Of a stretch of DNA of 64,000 nucleotides, positions 8,488 to 21,258 are shown piece after piece. How positions within the stretch are numbered: position 1 is the stretch's first letter; each line of letters starts with the position of its first letter. The translations under genes were made by a program, and so were the position numbers. Origin of the DNA: Megaustenia siamemsis (lineage: Eukaryota; Mollusca; Gastropoda; Stylommatophora; Ariophantidae); NCBI GenBank assembly GCA_032433765.1, contig JAVIAB010000102.1, positions 11,251,811-11,315,810 of the forward strand, in the 5' to 3' direction. The notes under the pieces are model-generated. The model was not told the origin of the DNA and did not search any database. It saw only the letters and a program-made list of their open reading frames with translations.

Positions 8488-9637
8488 CTATCTATCTATC
8501 TATTGACCTTTCGAGCCGTAACCGGCCCATAGGGCGTAGACCAAGATACACCTTCTCCTATATGAATTTTTGTTCTAGCAGTTTTCTTTTAAAGATATTT
8601 TATCAAATCTCGCCATCTGTCTCTGTTCTGTGCAAGCAGTTCTATCTCATTGAGGGAGCCGATTCCTGCTGCTCTTGCCTCTCTCATCAATGTTCTTCTC
8701 AGTGTCTCCCTGGGTCTTCCTCTTTTTCTTTTACCTGTTGTTTCCCATATGAGGGCTTGCTTTGCTATTCGATTATTATCTCTTCTCATCACATGTCCAA
8801 CGTATGACCATCGTCTTTTCTTTATTACTGAAGATATTAGTGGTTGATTGGCGATTTCTCTAATTTCCTCGTTTGTTTTGAATTCGTTCCATTCTATACC
8901 AAGTATTTTCCTTAGACATTTATTTTCGAATGCGTTCAACTTTGTTTCTATATCTCTTGTTGTTTTCCAGCTTTCACATGCATACGTAAGGGTTGATAGT
9001 ACATTTGATTTGAATAGCCTAAGTTTTGTGTTTGTGCTAATGAGTTTTGATTTCCACAACTTTTCAAGGCTTCTGAAAGACATTGCTGCTTTAGCCATTC
9101 TGATTCTAATTTCTTTGCTTGTATCCCCTTCTCGATCAATGTGACTTCCAAGATAGATGAAGTGATCGATCTCTTCTACTGGTTTGTTTTCCATGTATAT
9201 TTTGTCACTTGTTGGAATTAAACTTTTCATGACTTTAGTCTTTTCATGATTGACCTCAAGCCCAATTTTGCTGGCTATTGATGATAGTTCATTTGTGTTT
9301 TCCTGCATCGTTTTTATCTGATTGCTGATGAGAACTATGTCATCAGCAAAGTCCAGGTCCTCCAAATGGTCTCCTTGTATCCATTCGATGCCTTTATTAC
9401 CAGTGCAGCATTTCTTCATTATGAAGTCCATAACAATTCCAAATAACAAGGGCGATAAAATACATCCTTGTTTAACCCCAGTTTCTATTGGGAAACATTC
9501 GCTCAGTCCTTCCTCTGTTCGAACTGCACATGTGTAACCATCATACATGTCTTTGATAATATTTATGATTTTTGATGGTAAGCCATATTGCTTCAGAATT
9601 TTCCACAAAGAATCTCTATGAATACTATCAAATGCTT
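8488..9637 (-). mobile_element. LINE E copy 1, 5'-truncated, with open RT frame
   Basis: Minus strand. The frame is open from AFDSIHRDSLWKILKQYG (RT motif A region, near 9637) to the stop near 8589. It has TGVKQGCILSPLLFG (motif B), LEDLDFADDIVLIS (catalytic FADD box, motif C), NHEKTKVM and, after the RT, TYACESWKTTRDIETKL, YVGHVMRRDNN and a basic GRPRETLRRTLMREARAA tail. The 3' UTR ends in (ATAG)n at 8488-8505. 5' truncation begins just before KAFDS. A 12-bp target duplication flanks it. The uninterrupted 350-codon frame suggests a young insertion; endonuclease and N-terminal RT are missing, so it is dead on arrival. Confidence 0.9.
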
Positions 9638-9864
9638 TTTAGACATTATGGATGTGAAATAATTCAAGCTATATGATGAAGCATTTCTATTTTTTTTTAA
9701 ATCCTCAAGACTCAAGCTGTCAAGAATAATTAAACAATGTTACAATGAATAACAAGAAAATAAGAATTATATTAACAGTACAAAATGTTGATATTGGATC
9801 TAACTTACGAAGTAAATCAAGTAGCACGAAAAGTCAGGTTCAGTGCAAGGAATAAGCAAGCTAT
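9638..9864. other. Spacer between inverted LINE E copies
   Basis: It begins with the right target duplication (9638-9649); the rest is AT-rich unassigned sequence. Confidence 0.6.
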
Positions 9865-9865
9865 A

Positions 9866-10707
9866 TATATAAACGATGCAGGAAAACACAAATGAACTAT
9901 CATCAATAGCCAGCAAAATTGGGCTTGAGATCAATCATGAAAAGACTAAAATCATGAAAAGTTTAATTCCAACAGATGACAAAATATACATGGAAAACAA
10001 ACCAGTAGAAGAGATCGATCACTTTATCTATCTTGGAAGTCACATTGATCGAGAAGGGGATACAAGCAAAGAAATTAGAATCAGAATAGCTAAAGCAGCA
10101 ATGTCTTTCAGAAGCCTTGAAAAGTTTTGGAAATCAAAACTCATCAGCACAAACACAAAACTTAGGCTATTCAAATCAAATGTACTATCAACCCTTACGT
10201 ATGCATGTGAGAGCTGGAAAACAAGTAGAGATATAGAAACAAAGTTGAACGCATTCGAAAATAAATGTCTAAGAAAAATACTTGGTATAGCGTGGAACGA
10301 ATTCAAAACAAACGAGGAAATTAGAGAAATCGCCAATCAACCACTAATATCTTCAATAATAAAGAAAAGACGATAGTCATATGTTGGACATGTGATGAGA
10401 AGAGATAATAACGGAAAAACAAAGCAAGCCCTCATATGGGAAACAACAGGTAAGAGAAAAAGAGGAAGACCCAGGGAGACACTGAGAAGAACATTGATGA
10501 GAGAGGCAAGAGCAGCAGGATTCGGCTCCCTCAATGAGATAAAGCTGCTTGCACAGAACAAAGACAAATGGCGAGATTTGATAAATATATTTAAAAGAAA
10601 ACTGCTAGAACAAAAATTCAGATAGGAGAAGGTGTATCTTGGTCTACGCCCTATGGGCCGGCTACGGCTCGAAAGGTCTATAGATAGATAGATATATATT
10701 CAAGTTA
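9866..10707 (+). mobile_element. LINE E copy 2, shorter, inverted relative to copy 1
   Basis: It starts at MQENTNELSSIASKIGLEIN, so motif C is already lost. It continues YLGSHIDREGDTSKEIRIRI, YACESWKTSRDIETKLNAFE and, after one stop at 10374-10376 (TGG to TAG at the RRW position of copy 1), YVGHVMMRRDNN-like sequence and GKRKRGRPRETLRRTLMREA to the stop at 10623-10625. The 3' UTR ends GGCTCGAAAGGTCTATAGATAG ATAG-type tail at about 10700. It is highly similar to copy 1 and lies head to head with it. Confidence 0.85.
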
Positions 10708-10765
10708 GTATTTAATATGCAAGTCGGACAAATGATCAAGAACTCGAAATAGCAAAGTTATTATG

Positions 10766-10866
10766 GTAGCTCAAGACAAAACATGCTGAAGTTATCATGA
10801 AAGCTCAAGACAAAACAGGCTCAAGTTATTATGGAAGCTCAAGACAAAACATGCTCAAGTTATAGA
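10766..10866 (+). repeat. 34-bp tandem repeat, three copies
   Basis: The unit GCTCAAGACAAAACATGCTC + AAGTTATTATGGAA repeats three times with a few changes. Confidence 0.7.
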
Positions 10867-11070
10867 GACAAGTCAAATTTATGCAAACAAGTTCACAACT
10901 AAAGGATCCAAGTAACTTCAGCCCGCCATGTCACGAGACTCTCAAATATTGCATGATAACAGAGCACGTTTAAGACTGATTAAGATTGAAATCGTCAAGT
11001 AGCGTACGACAAATCCAGGTCAACTAGAGAACATTGTGACATTGTGAGATCGCCGAACTTAAAACGTGTC

Positions 11071-11121
<51 letters not shown>

Positions 11122-11639
11122 GTGTAATCACGTGACCGCGTGAGTGTAACCTGCTTCTTGCTCAAGAAATATAAACATCGCGTGTGTACTTTCATTTTCC
11201 AAGGATCAGGTGTGGATTATTTATTTAATTATATTTAGGAATTGATTGATTGCCATTTTGAATTGATTGTTGAAATGAAAATTGCTGAACTATTATTTAG
11301 TAGAATACAATCGTTATAAAATAGTATTTTAAATATATTTTTAAGTTAATAAATTGAATTGAAATTTGTCCACAGCAGTTAATATAGAGGTATCAAGACC
11401 TTTGTATTATGAATTGAAAATATGTTGTTAAATTATATTAAATTATCAATCGTTTCATGCAAATGATGACAGTGTACAAAAGGCAAATGTTAATTGCCTA
11501 ATTATATAAATATGGAACAAGCTCTTGCACATATAGAATCAAGAGTTAGATATAAGCAGACGATAGAAAATTTGTTTACAGCCGAGTCAATCGATCGAAG
11601 TGAGAAATTATATTAGTGCTAAAGATAACATAATAAAAC
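10867..11639. other. Possible 5' leader of the gag-like element; includes a (GA)n tract
   Basis: A (GA)n microsatellite occupies 11073-11119. A TATA-like AAATATAAACATCGC sits at about 11168. I could not define LTR ends or a primer-binding site, so assignment to the downstream gag-like ORF rests on position alone. Confidence 0.3.
11073..11119 (+). repeat. (GA)n microsatellite
   Basis: Uninterrupted GA dinucleotides. Confidence 0.95.
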
Positions 11640-11929
11640 ATGGCAACAACTTTAGATCCTGGCAATGAAGCGATGAGACTAGTAACTGAAACGGTAGGTG
11701 AATTGAGGCTAGCAATGAACTATCAAAATCTTAGCAATAGTATTGCCACGTTCAAAGGAGAACCATCGGAGTTTAGAGAGTGGATAGAAAGTATAGAAAA
11801 TTTAGCTCACTTAACGACAAATAAAGAACTAAGGAATATTACTTTCAGATCAGATGAAGTGTTTGCGTTCTTAAGAAGAAGATTAAAAACATTACCGGAG
11901 GAAACGTGGGAAAATACGAACAAATATTA
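11640..11929 (+). CDS. Gag-like N-terminal fragment of an LTR retrotransposon
   Basis: A 96-codon frame from ATG 11640. It contains SIATFKGEPSEFREWIESIE, which resembles the F.G.P..F..WI..IE pattern at the start of retrotransposon capsid domains, followed by a helix-rich segment and a stop. No zinc knuckle, protease, RT or integrase follows, so if the call is right the element is truncated soon after its start. A host protein fragment cannot be excluded. The ATG follows an A-rich leader with no start competing in the preceding 100 bp. Confidence 0.4.
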
Positions 11930-12225
11930 ACCTGATTGTTGTGTGTGCTACGTCACCATATTGATGGCTGATCACATATTCCTAGACCGGCCTAGCTCTA
12001 ATGGTAAAACACGACATGATGGAGCTTTGTTCATGACTTTGCAGCAGCCGGGGTGACTCCCATAGTTTCCTGTTAGTCAGGAGGGATGTTGTCTAGTTTC
12101 AAGAGGGCTACTGTGAGATAGAGGGTTGACATGTGAACTGGTTTATAATTTCACAAATTCACATTGCAGGGTAGATCTTTTGGTCTGTTTTTTTTATTTC
12201 GACGGGGATAATCCGATGACTAACA
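11930..12225. other. Unassigned sequence
   Basis: Moderate GC, no coding motif or repeat recognised. Confidence 0.4.
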
Positions 12226-13440
12226 GTGTTTCATAGGTTCGGATTTGGAGACAAAAACGATATCCTAACATCTTCAAGCGCTATGCATAAAAACAAAAAA
12301 TATGACGATCATATGCCAGGCCCAAACATTAATGGAAAGATAATCAATAACCTAAGATATGCTGATGACACTGATCTACTAGCAGAAAATCCTAAAGACC
12401 TACAACAATTGCTTAATGTGATGAACATAACAAGTAAAATATATGGACTAGATATGAATATCAAAAAGACTAAAACTATGATCATAAACAAAGAAAATTC
12501 TCAAGACCTACAATTAAATATCACAGGTGAAGGAATACATCTGGAGACAGTCCAGAGCTACAACTACCTTGGACATACTACAGGGTGTTTCTAAAGTCGC
12601 AGTGCAGTGAATTTATACTCTCGGAAGAAAAAACGTCACGTCACACAAATTGTAAAATAAATGGTATTATTCAAATATACTTGACTGCTATCGGCGAGCT
12701 TATAATGGGTAATGTTGGTATTAACACAATAAAGTTGTGTTAACACCATTGTAAGCCAGATCTATCATGTAGCAGTGATGTTTAAATGAACACGTAAATG
12801 GTGCTTGAACTATTACGTCATACATAGATACAATTTAGGTGCGTAATTATTTCAACAACAAAAAATGCACAGTCATTAAAGAGACACCCTATATAACCAT
12901 TGATGAAAAAGGTAAAATTGAAATAAACAAAAGAATAGGTATGGCAAAATGTAATTTTAATGCCATGAAAAATATACTAACAACAAAACAAATATCAGCA
13001 GAGCTGAAACTAAAAATGGCAAAATGTTACATCTTCTCAATAGTCCTGTGTGGTGCAGAAACATGGACATTAGACAAGAAAACAGAACAGAAAATTGAAG
13101 CCTTTGAAATGTGGATGTATAGAAGAATAGGTAGAATTGGATGGAAAGAAAAGAAAACAAACAATGACGTTTTGAAAACAAATGAAAATAAAAAAGAAAC
13201 TACTAAATACAATTAAGATAAGAAAAATGAAATTTTGGGGGCATGTTAAAAGACGCAACAGCCTACTAAAAGTAATAGTGGAAGGCAGAATACAAGGTAA
13301 AAGAGGCAGACCAAGACTAACATGGAGGAGTAACATCAAAAGATAGACAAGTCAATTTATGACAGCAAGAAACAGAGTAGAATGGCGATCCATGGTAGCC
13401 AACCTTCGTTGCGGAGAAGGCTCTCAATGATGAATGATGA
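12226..13440 (+). mobile_element. LINE A copy 1 (RT and C-terminal part), split by a mariner derivative
   Basis: Before the split: INGKIINNLRYADDTDLLAE with the catalytic YADD box, then NIKKTKTMIIN and VQSYNYLGH (stop created by the insertion). After it: ITIDEKGKIEINKRI, YIFSIVLCGAETWTLDKKTE, MWMYRRIGRIGWKEKKTN, then after frameshifts KFWGHVKRR, GKRGRPRLTWRSNIKR and WRSMVANLRCGEGSQ followed by a TGATGAATGATGA tail. The minus-strand copy at 26534-27990 has the same order. Removing 12581-12891 and one TA joins the two halves in frame (GH-NITIDEK), which fixes the insertion point. Confidence 0.85.
12581..12891 (-). mobile_element. 311-bp deletion derivative (MITE) of the mariner at 59996-61404
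   Basis: It begins CAGGGTGTTTCTAAAGTCGC and ends GAGACACCCTA, with TA on both sides (12579-12580, 12892-12893). Bases 12581-12740 match, inverted, the 3' end of the full mariner (shared strings include ATAATGGGTAATGTTGGTAT and GTAAAATAAATGGTATTATT). The rest is a degraded version of its other end. It encodes nothing and would depend on a transposase in trans. Confidence 0.85.
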
Positions 13441-14060
13441 TTATCATTTTCACGAGAACGTGAACATTCTGTCAATATAGTGGAGATGCTGCAGGAACCA
13501 TTAGAGGCTATGTATGAAAAGTGTTCCTTGTTTCAGTTTCCTCATTTTCTAAGTCCGGCTTGTTGCAGGAGCTACTGAGTTAAGTGCTCTGTGCACGTCG
13601 TGAGCTGTGTGTTTCTGTGTTTCATCCATTTTAATCGTGTTTCAATTTTCCGATTTCCGATATTTATTATATCGTATGACAGGGAACAGATAGTTTTTGT
13701 TTAACTTTCTGTGCATTTTCGCCTTATTTTTTGGTGTGTGCTGAGACTGCTATGATGGGGACTACAGATACCTTTCTTTTTTTGGGAGATGAGATAGTAA
13801 TTCGGATGATTCTACTGGCACGGGTGGTTGAGCAATTATGGATTTTAATTCGTTTGCAGTGATACCGGGGCCTTCCATAACCATAAACATATTAACCTTT
13901 AGGTATGCAGAAGAAAGATGTCCACAAGATTTATTTGCAAAATTACACAAGATGAAGAAAAAATAATGGGAAGCTGTGTGTACATATGGAGACAGATTGA
14001 TTAGTTTAGCGGAAAGAGCATTTGCGCGGTGTCAGGTGTAAGGAATGAGGATGTCCAGAT
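13441..14060. other. Unassigned sequence between LINE A and the satellite
   Basis: Short open frames on both strands (for example 13762-13950 minus) without recognisable motifs. The first lowercase-simple CTTAAC units appear near 14060. Confidence 0.4.
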
Positions 14061-17000
14061 ACTTAAACTTAACTTAACTAACTTAACTTAAACTTAATTA
14101 ACTTAACATAACTTAAACTTAACTTAACTAACTTAACTTAAACTTAACTTAACTAATTGAACTTAAACTTAACTTAACTAACTTAACATAACTTAAACTT
14201 AACTTAACTAACTTAACTTAAACTTAACTAACTTAACATAACTTAAACTTAACTTAACTAACTTAACTTAAACTTAACTAACTTAACATAACTTAAACTT
14301 AACTTAACTTAAACTTAACTTAACTAACTTAACATAACTTAAACTTAACTTAACTAACTTAACTTAAACTTAACTAACTTAACATAACTTAAACTTAACT
14401 TAACTAACTTAACTTTAACTTAACTAACTTAACATAACTTAAACTTATCTTAAACTTAACTTAAGTTAACTTAACTTAAACTAAACTCAACTTAAACTAA
14501 ACTTAAACATAACATAAATTTAACTTAACTTAAACTTCACTTAAACTTAACTTAACTTAACTTAACTTAACTTAACTTAAACTTAACTTAAACGTAACTT
14601 AAGCTTAACTTAAAATTAAACTTAAATTAAACTTAACATAACTTACACTTAACTTAAACTTAACATAAATTTAACTTAACTTAAACTTCACTTAAACTTA
14701 ACTTAACTTAACTTAACTAACTTAACTTAACGAACTTAATTAACTTAACTAACTTAACTTAACTAACTTAACTTAACTAACTTAGCTTAACTAAATTAAC
14801 TTAACTAACTTAACTTAACTAACTTACCTTAACTAACTTAAATTAACTAACTTAAATTAACTAACTTAAATTAACTAACTTAAATTAACTAACTTAAATT
14901 AACTAACTTAAATTAACTAACTTAAATTAACTAACTTAAATAAACTTAAATTAACTAACTTAAATTAACTAACTTAAATTAACTAACTTAAATTAACTTA
15001 CTTAAATTAACTACTTAAATTAACTAACTTAAATTAAATTACTTAAATTAACTTACTTAAATTAACTTACTTAAATTAACAAACTTAACTAACTTAACTT
15101 AAACTTAACTTAACTAACTTAAGTTAAACTTAACTAACTTAACTTAACTTAAACTAAACTTAACTAACTTAACATAACTTAAACTTAACTTAACAAACTT
15201 AACTTAAACTTAACTTAACTAACTTAACATAAACGAAATTTAACTAACTTAACTTAAACTTAACTAACTTAACTTAAACTTAACTAACTTAACTGAAACT
15301 TAACTTAAATAACTTAACTTAAACTTAACAAACTTAACTTAAAATTAGCTTAACTAACTTAACTTAACTGACTTAACTAACTTAACTTAACTAACTTAAC
15401 TTAACTAACTTTAATTAACTAAATTAACTTAACTAACTTAACTAACTTAATTTAACTAACTTACCTTAACTAACTAAACTTAACTAACTTAACTAACTTA
15501 ACTTAACTATTTTAACTTAACTAACTTAACTTAACTAACTTAACTTAACTAACTTATCTTAACTAACTTAACTTAACTAACTTAACTTAACTAACTCAAC
15601 TTAACTAACTTAACTAACTTAACTTAACAAACTTAACTTAAACTTTACAAAAATAACTTACCTAACTTAACTTAAACTAAATTTAACTTAACTTTAATTT
15701 AACTTAAACTTAACTTAAACTTAACTTAAACTTAAATTAAACTTAAATTAAACTTAAATTAAACTTAAATTAAACTTAAAATTAAACTTAAAATTAAACT
15801 TAAAATTAAACTTAAATTAAACTTAAACTTAACTTAAACTTAACATAAATTTAACTTCACTTAAACTTCACTTAAACTTCACTTAACTTAACTAACTTAA
15901 CTAACTTAACTTAACTTCACTAACTTAACTTAACTAACTGAAATTAACTAACTTAAATTAACTAACTTAAATTAACTAACTTAACTTAACTAACTTAACC
16001 TATCTAACTTAACTTAACTAACTTAAATTAACTAACTGAAATTAACTAACTTAAATTAACTAACTAAATTTAACTAACTTAAATTAACTTACTTAAATTA
16101 ACTAACTGAAATTAACTAACTTAACTTAACTAACTAAATTTAACTAACTTAAATTAACAAACTTAAATTAACTAACTTAAATTAACAAACTTAAATTAAC
16201 AAACTTAAATTAACAAACTTAAATTAACAAACTTAAATTAACTTACTTGAATTAACTTACTTAAATTAACTAACTTAACTAACTTAACTAACTTAACAAA
16301 CTTAACTTAAACTTAACAAATTTTACTTAAACTTAACAAATTTTACTTACATAAATTAACTTATACTAAACTTAACTTAGACTAAACTTAACTTAAACTA
16401 AACTTAACTTAAACTAAATTTAACATAACTTAAAATTAACTTAAACTTAACTTAACCTTAACTTAAATTTAACTTAAACTTAACATAAACTTAAACTTAA
16501 TTTAAAATTAAACTTAACTAACTAAACTTTACTTAAACTTAAACTTAACCAACTTAACTTAACTTAAACATAACTAACTTAACTTAACTTAAACTTAACT
16601 TAAACTTAACTTAACTAACTTAACTAACTTAACTCATTTATCTTAACTAACTTAACTTAACTAACTTAAATTAACTAACTTAAATTAACTAACTTAAATT
16701 AACTAACTTAAATTAACTAACTTATTAACTAACTTAAATTAACTAACTTAAATTAACTAACTTAAATTAACTAACTTAAATTAACTAACTTAAATTAACT
16801 AACTTATTAACTAACTTAAATTAACTAACTTAAATTAACTAACTTAAATTAACTTAATTAAATTAACTAACTTAAATTAACTAACTTAAATTAACTAACT
16901 TAAATTAACTTACTTAAATTAACTTACTTAAATTAACTAACTTAAATTAACTAACTTAACTAACTTAACTTAACACATTTAACTTATACTTAACAAATTT

Positions 17001-20000
17001 AACTCACCTAACTTAATTTAAACTAAACTTATCTTAACGAACTTAACTAACTTAACTTAAACTTAACTTGAACTTAACATAAATAACTTAACTTAAGCTT
17101 AACTTAAGCTTAACTTAAACTTAATCTTAACTTAGACTTAACTTAACTAACTTAACTAACTTAACTTAACTAACTTAACTTAACTAACTTAACTTAAATA
17201 ACTTAACTAAACTAACTTAACTTAACTAACTTAACTTAACTTAACTACTTAGTTAATTTAGGTTAGTTAAATTAAGTTATCTAAGTAAACTTAACTTAAC
17301 TTAACTTAAAATTAACTTAAACTTAACTTAAACTTAACTTAAACTTAACTTAACTTAAACTTAACTTAAACTTAACATAAATTTAACTTCACTTAAACTT
17401 CAATTAAACTTAACTTAACTTAACTAATTTAACTAACTTAACTTAACTAACTTAACTTAACTAACTTAACTTAACTAACTTAACTTAACTAACTTAAATT
17501 AACTAACTGAAATTAACTAACTTGAATTAACTAACTTGAATTAACAAACTTAAATTAACAAACTTAAATTAACAAACTTAAATTAACAAACTTAAATTAA
17601 CAAACTTAAATTAACAAACTTAAATTAACAAACTTAAATTAATAAACTCAAATTAACAAACTTAAATTAACAAACTTAAATTAACAAACTTAAATTAAAA
17701 ACTAAAATTAACAAACTTAAATTTGTAACTTAAATTAAGTAACTTAAATTAATTAACCTAAATTAAGTAACTTAAATTCACTAACTTAAATTAACTAACT
17801 TAAATTAAATAACTTAAATTAACTAACTTAAATTAACTAACTTAAATTAACTTACTTAAATTAACTTACTTAAATTAACTTACTTAAATTAACTTACTTA
17901 AATTAACTTACTTAAATTAACTTACTCAAATTAATTTACTTAAATTAACTTACTTAAATTAACTAACTTAACTTAACTAACTTAACTTAACTAACTTAAC
18001 TAAACTAACTTAACTAACTTAACTTAACTTAACTACTTAGTTAATTTAGGTTAGTTAAATTAAGTTATCTAAGTAAACTTAACTTAACTTAACTTAAAAT
18101 TAACTTAAACTTAACTTAAACTTAACTTAAACTTAACTTAACTTAAACTTAACTTAAACTTAACATAAATTTAACTTCACTTAAACTTCAATTAAACTTA
18201 GCTTAACTTAACTAATTTAACTAACTTTACTTAACTAACTAACTTAAATTAAATAACTTAAATTAACTAACTTATATTAACTAACTTAAATTAACTAACT
18301 TAAATTAACTTACTTAAATTAACTTACCTAAATTAACTTACCTAAATTAACTTACTTAAATTAACTTACTTAAATTAACTTACTTAAATTAACTTAGTTA
18401 ATTAACTAACTTAGTTAACTTAACAAACTTAACTTAAACTTAACAAATTTTACTTACCTAACTTAACTTATACTAAACTTAACTTAAACTAAACTTAACT
18501 TAAACTAAACTTAACTTAAAGTAAATTTAACATAACTTAAAATTAACTTAAACTTAACTTCACCTTAACTTAAATTTTATTTAAACTTAACATAAACTTA
18601 AACTTAATTTAAAATTAAACTTAACTAACTAAACTTTACTTAAACTTAAACTTAACCAACTTAACTTAACTTAAACATAACTAACTTAACTTAACTTTAA
18701 CTTAACTTAAACTTAACTTAAAATTAAACTTAACTTAAACTTAACTTAACTTAAACTTAACATAAATTTAACTTAACTTAACTAACTTAACTTAACTAAC
18801 TTAACTAACTTAACTAACTTAACTCATTTATCTTAACTAACTTAACTTAACTAACTTAATTTAACTAACTTAACTTAACTAACTTAACTTAACTAACTTA
18901 ACTAACTTAATTTACCTAACTTAACTTAACTAACTTAACTTAACTAACTTAAATCAACTAACTTAAATTAACTAACTTAAATTAACTAACTTAAATTAAC
19001 TAACTTAATTAACGAATTTAAATTAACTTACTTAAATTAATTAACTTAAATTAACTAACTTAATTAACTAATTTAAATTAACTTACTTAAATTAACTAAC
19101 TTAAATTAACTAACTTAAGTTAACTAACTTAAATTAACTAACTTAAATTAACTTACTTAAATTAACTTACTTAAATTAACTAACTTAAATTAACTAACTT
19201 AAATTAACTTACTTAAATTAACTTACTTAAATTAACTAACTTAAATTAACTAACTTAACTAACTTAACTTAACAAATTTAACTTATACTTAACAAATTTA
19301 ACTCACCTAACTTAATTTAAACTAAACTTATCTTAACGAACTTAACTAACTTAACTTAAACTTAACTTGAACTTAACATAACTAACTTAACTTAACTTAA
19401 CTACTCAGTTAATTTATTTTAGTTAAATTAAGTTATCTAAGTAAACTTAACTTAACTTAACTTAAAATTAACTTAAACTTAACTTAAACTTAACTTAACT
19501 TAAACTTAACTTAACTTAAACTTAACATAAATTTAACTTCACTTAAACTTCAATTAAACTTAACTTAACTTAACTAATTTAACTAACTTAACTTAACTAA
19601 CTTAACTTAACTAACTTAACTTAACTAACTTAACTTAACTTAACTAACTTAAATTAACTAACTGAAATTAACTAACTTGAATTAACTAACTTGAATTAAC
19701 AAACTTAAATTAACAAACTTAAATTAACAAACTTAAATTAACAAACTTAAATTAACAAACTTAAATTAACAAACTTAAATTAACAAACTTAAATTAATAA
19801 ACTCAAATTAACAAACTTAAATTAAAAACTAAAATTAACAAACTTAAATTTGTAACTTAAATTAAGTAACTTAAATTAATTAACTTAAATTCACTAACTT
19901 AAATTAACTAACTTAAATTAAATAACTTAAATTAACTAACTTAAATTAACTAACTTAAATTAACTTACTTAAATTAACTTACTTAAATTAACTTACTTAA

Positions 20001-20575
20001 ATTAACTTACTTAAATTAACTTACTTAAATTAACTTACTTAAATTAATTTACTTAAATTAACTTACTTAAATTAACTTACTTAATTAACTAACTTAGTTA
20101 ACGTAACAAACTTAACTTAAAATTAACAAATTTAACTTAAACTTAACAAATTTAACTTAAACTTGACAAATTTAACTTATACTTAACAAATTTAACTCAC
20201 CTAACTTAACTTAAACTAAACTTAACTTAACGAACTTAACTAACTTAACTTAAACTTAACATAAAAAACTTAACATAAAAAACTTAACTTAACTTAAGCT
20301 TAACTTAAACTTAATCTTAACTTAGACTTAACTTAACTAACTTAACTTAACTAACTTAACTAAACTACCTTAATTTAACTAACTTAACTTAACTAGTTAA
20401 TTTAAGTTAGTTAATTTAAGTTATCTAAGTTAATTTAAACTTAACTTAACTAACTTAAATAACTTAACTTAAACTTAACATAAATAACGTAACTTAAACT
20501 TAACTTAACTAACTTAACATAACTTAACTTAAACTTAACTTAACTAAGATAACATAAACTGAACGCAACTTAACT
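14061..20575. repeat. CTTAA-type satellite array, left block
   Basis: About 6.5 kb built from short words CTTAAC, CTTAAAC, CTAACTTAA and CTTAAATTAACTAA in changing order. The + strand has almost no G over kilobases, so the strands are strongly asymmetric. Regions differ in the dominant word: (TTAACTTAAAC) near 14.1-14.7 kb, (CTTAAATTAACTAA) near 14.8-15.1, 16.7-16.9 and 17.8-18.0 kb, (CTTAAATTAACAAA) near 17.55-17.7 and 19.7-19.85 kb. Long-range landmarks repeat about 2.1-2.3 kb apart. There is no coding potential. The function is unknown; tandem satellite at heterochromatin is the usual context. Confidence 0.95.
17241..17290. repeat. Polarity-switch motif in the satellite, copy 1
   Basis: CTACTTAGTTAATTTAGGTT, then AGTTAAATTAAGTTATCTAAG: here the TTAAC words appear inverted (GTTAA) on the + strand for about 45 bp before normal polarity resumes. 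The same motif recurs at 18029-18078, in altered form at 19397-19445, and loosely at 20390-20435. It is the best landmark of the higher-order repeat. Confidence 0.8.
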
Positions 20576-21258
20576 ATATAGAGGCTATAAGAATAAGCAA
20601 ATTGAGACACCCATAAACATCAAGATCAAAGACAAAGAAATAAAACAAGTAGAGGAATTCAAGTATTTAGGCGCAATGTTCACAGAAGATGGAAAACTAG
20701 ACAGAGAAATTGACATGAGAATACAAAAAGCAAATGCTGTCACATACCAGCTTTCACCATTGTTAAGACATCCAAATATTTCTATGCCAGCTAAACAACA
20801 AATGATAAATAGCATCTTCATACCAACTTTGTGCTATGAAAGTCAAATATGGACCCTTTCTAAATCACATTTAAGAAAGATCAATACATGTGAGATGCGA
20901 TGCTTGAGAAAAGGAACAAACAACACAAGAAGAGATAGAATACCAAATGAAACCATAAGAAAAATGGTAGGAACAAAACCCTGCCAAGAATATATAGAAC
21001 AACAACAACTTAAATGGTTCGGCCACCTGGTCAGAATGTATCCTCACCAATCACCATCAAGGGCATTCTTCTCGAGAATGCATGGGAAAAGACCAAGAGG
21101 AAGACCCAGAAGAAGATGGATAGATGCAGTGACAAAGACATGTAACAACAAAGGAAAATCACTAATTCAGACAATTCGAGCAGCACAAGAACGACAAATG
21201 ATATAAATCACGACACCTTTTAGGTATCAGTGAAAGAGAAAAGAAGAAAGAAGAAGAA
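20576..21258 (+). mobile_element. LINE F 3' fragment inserted in the satellite
   Basis: An open frame from about 20577 to 21206 gives EEFKYLGAMFTEDGKLDREI, SIFIPTLCYESQIWTLSKSH, EMRCLRKG, YIEQQQLKWFGHLVRM and KRPRGRPRRRWIDAVTKTC, the standard post-RT region of a LINE. An AAG-rich tail (GAAAAGAAGAAAGAAGAAG) follows. Satellite resumes at once on both sides, and GCAACT occurs at both junctions (about 20566 and 21260), a possible short target duplication. The RT catalytic core is missing (5' truncation). One long frame without stops suggests a fairly recent insertion. Confidence 0.85.

Noticed and set aside
8562..9144. Plus-strand frames over LINE E (also 10040-10567 minus)
   Set aside because: Shadow frames antisense to the RT coding sequence.
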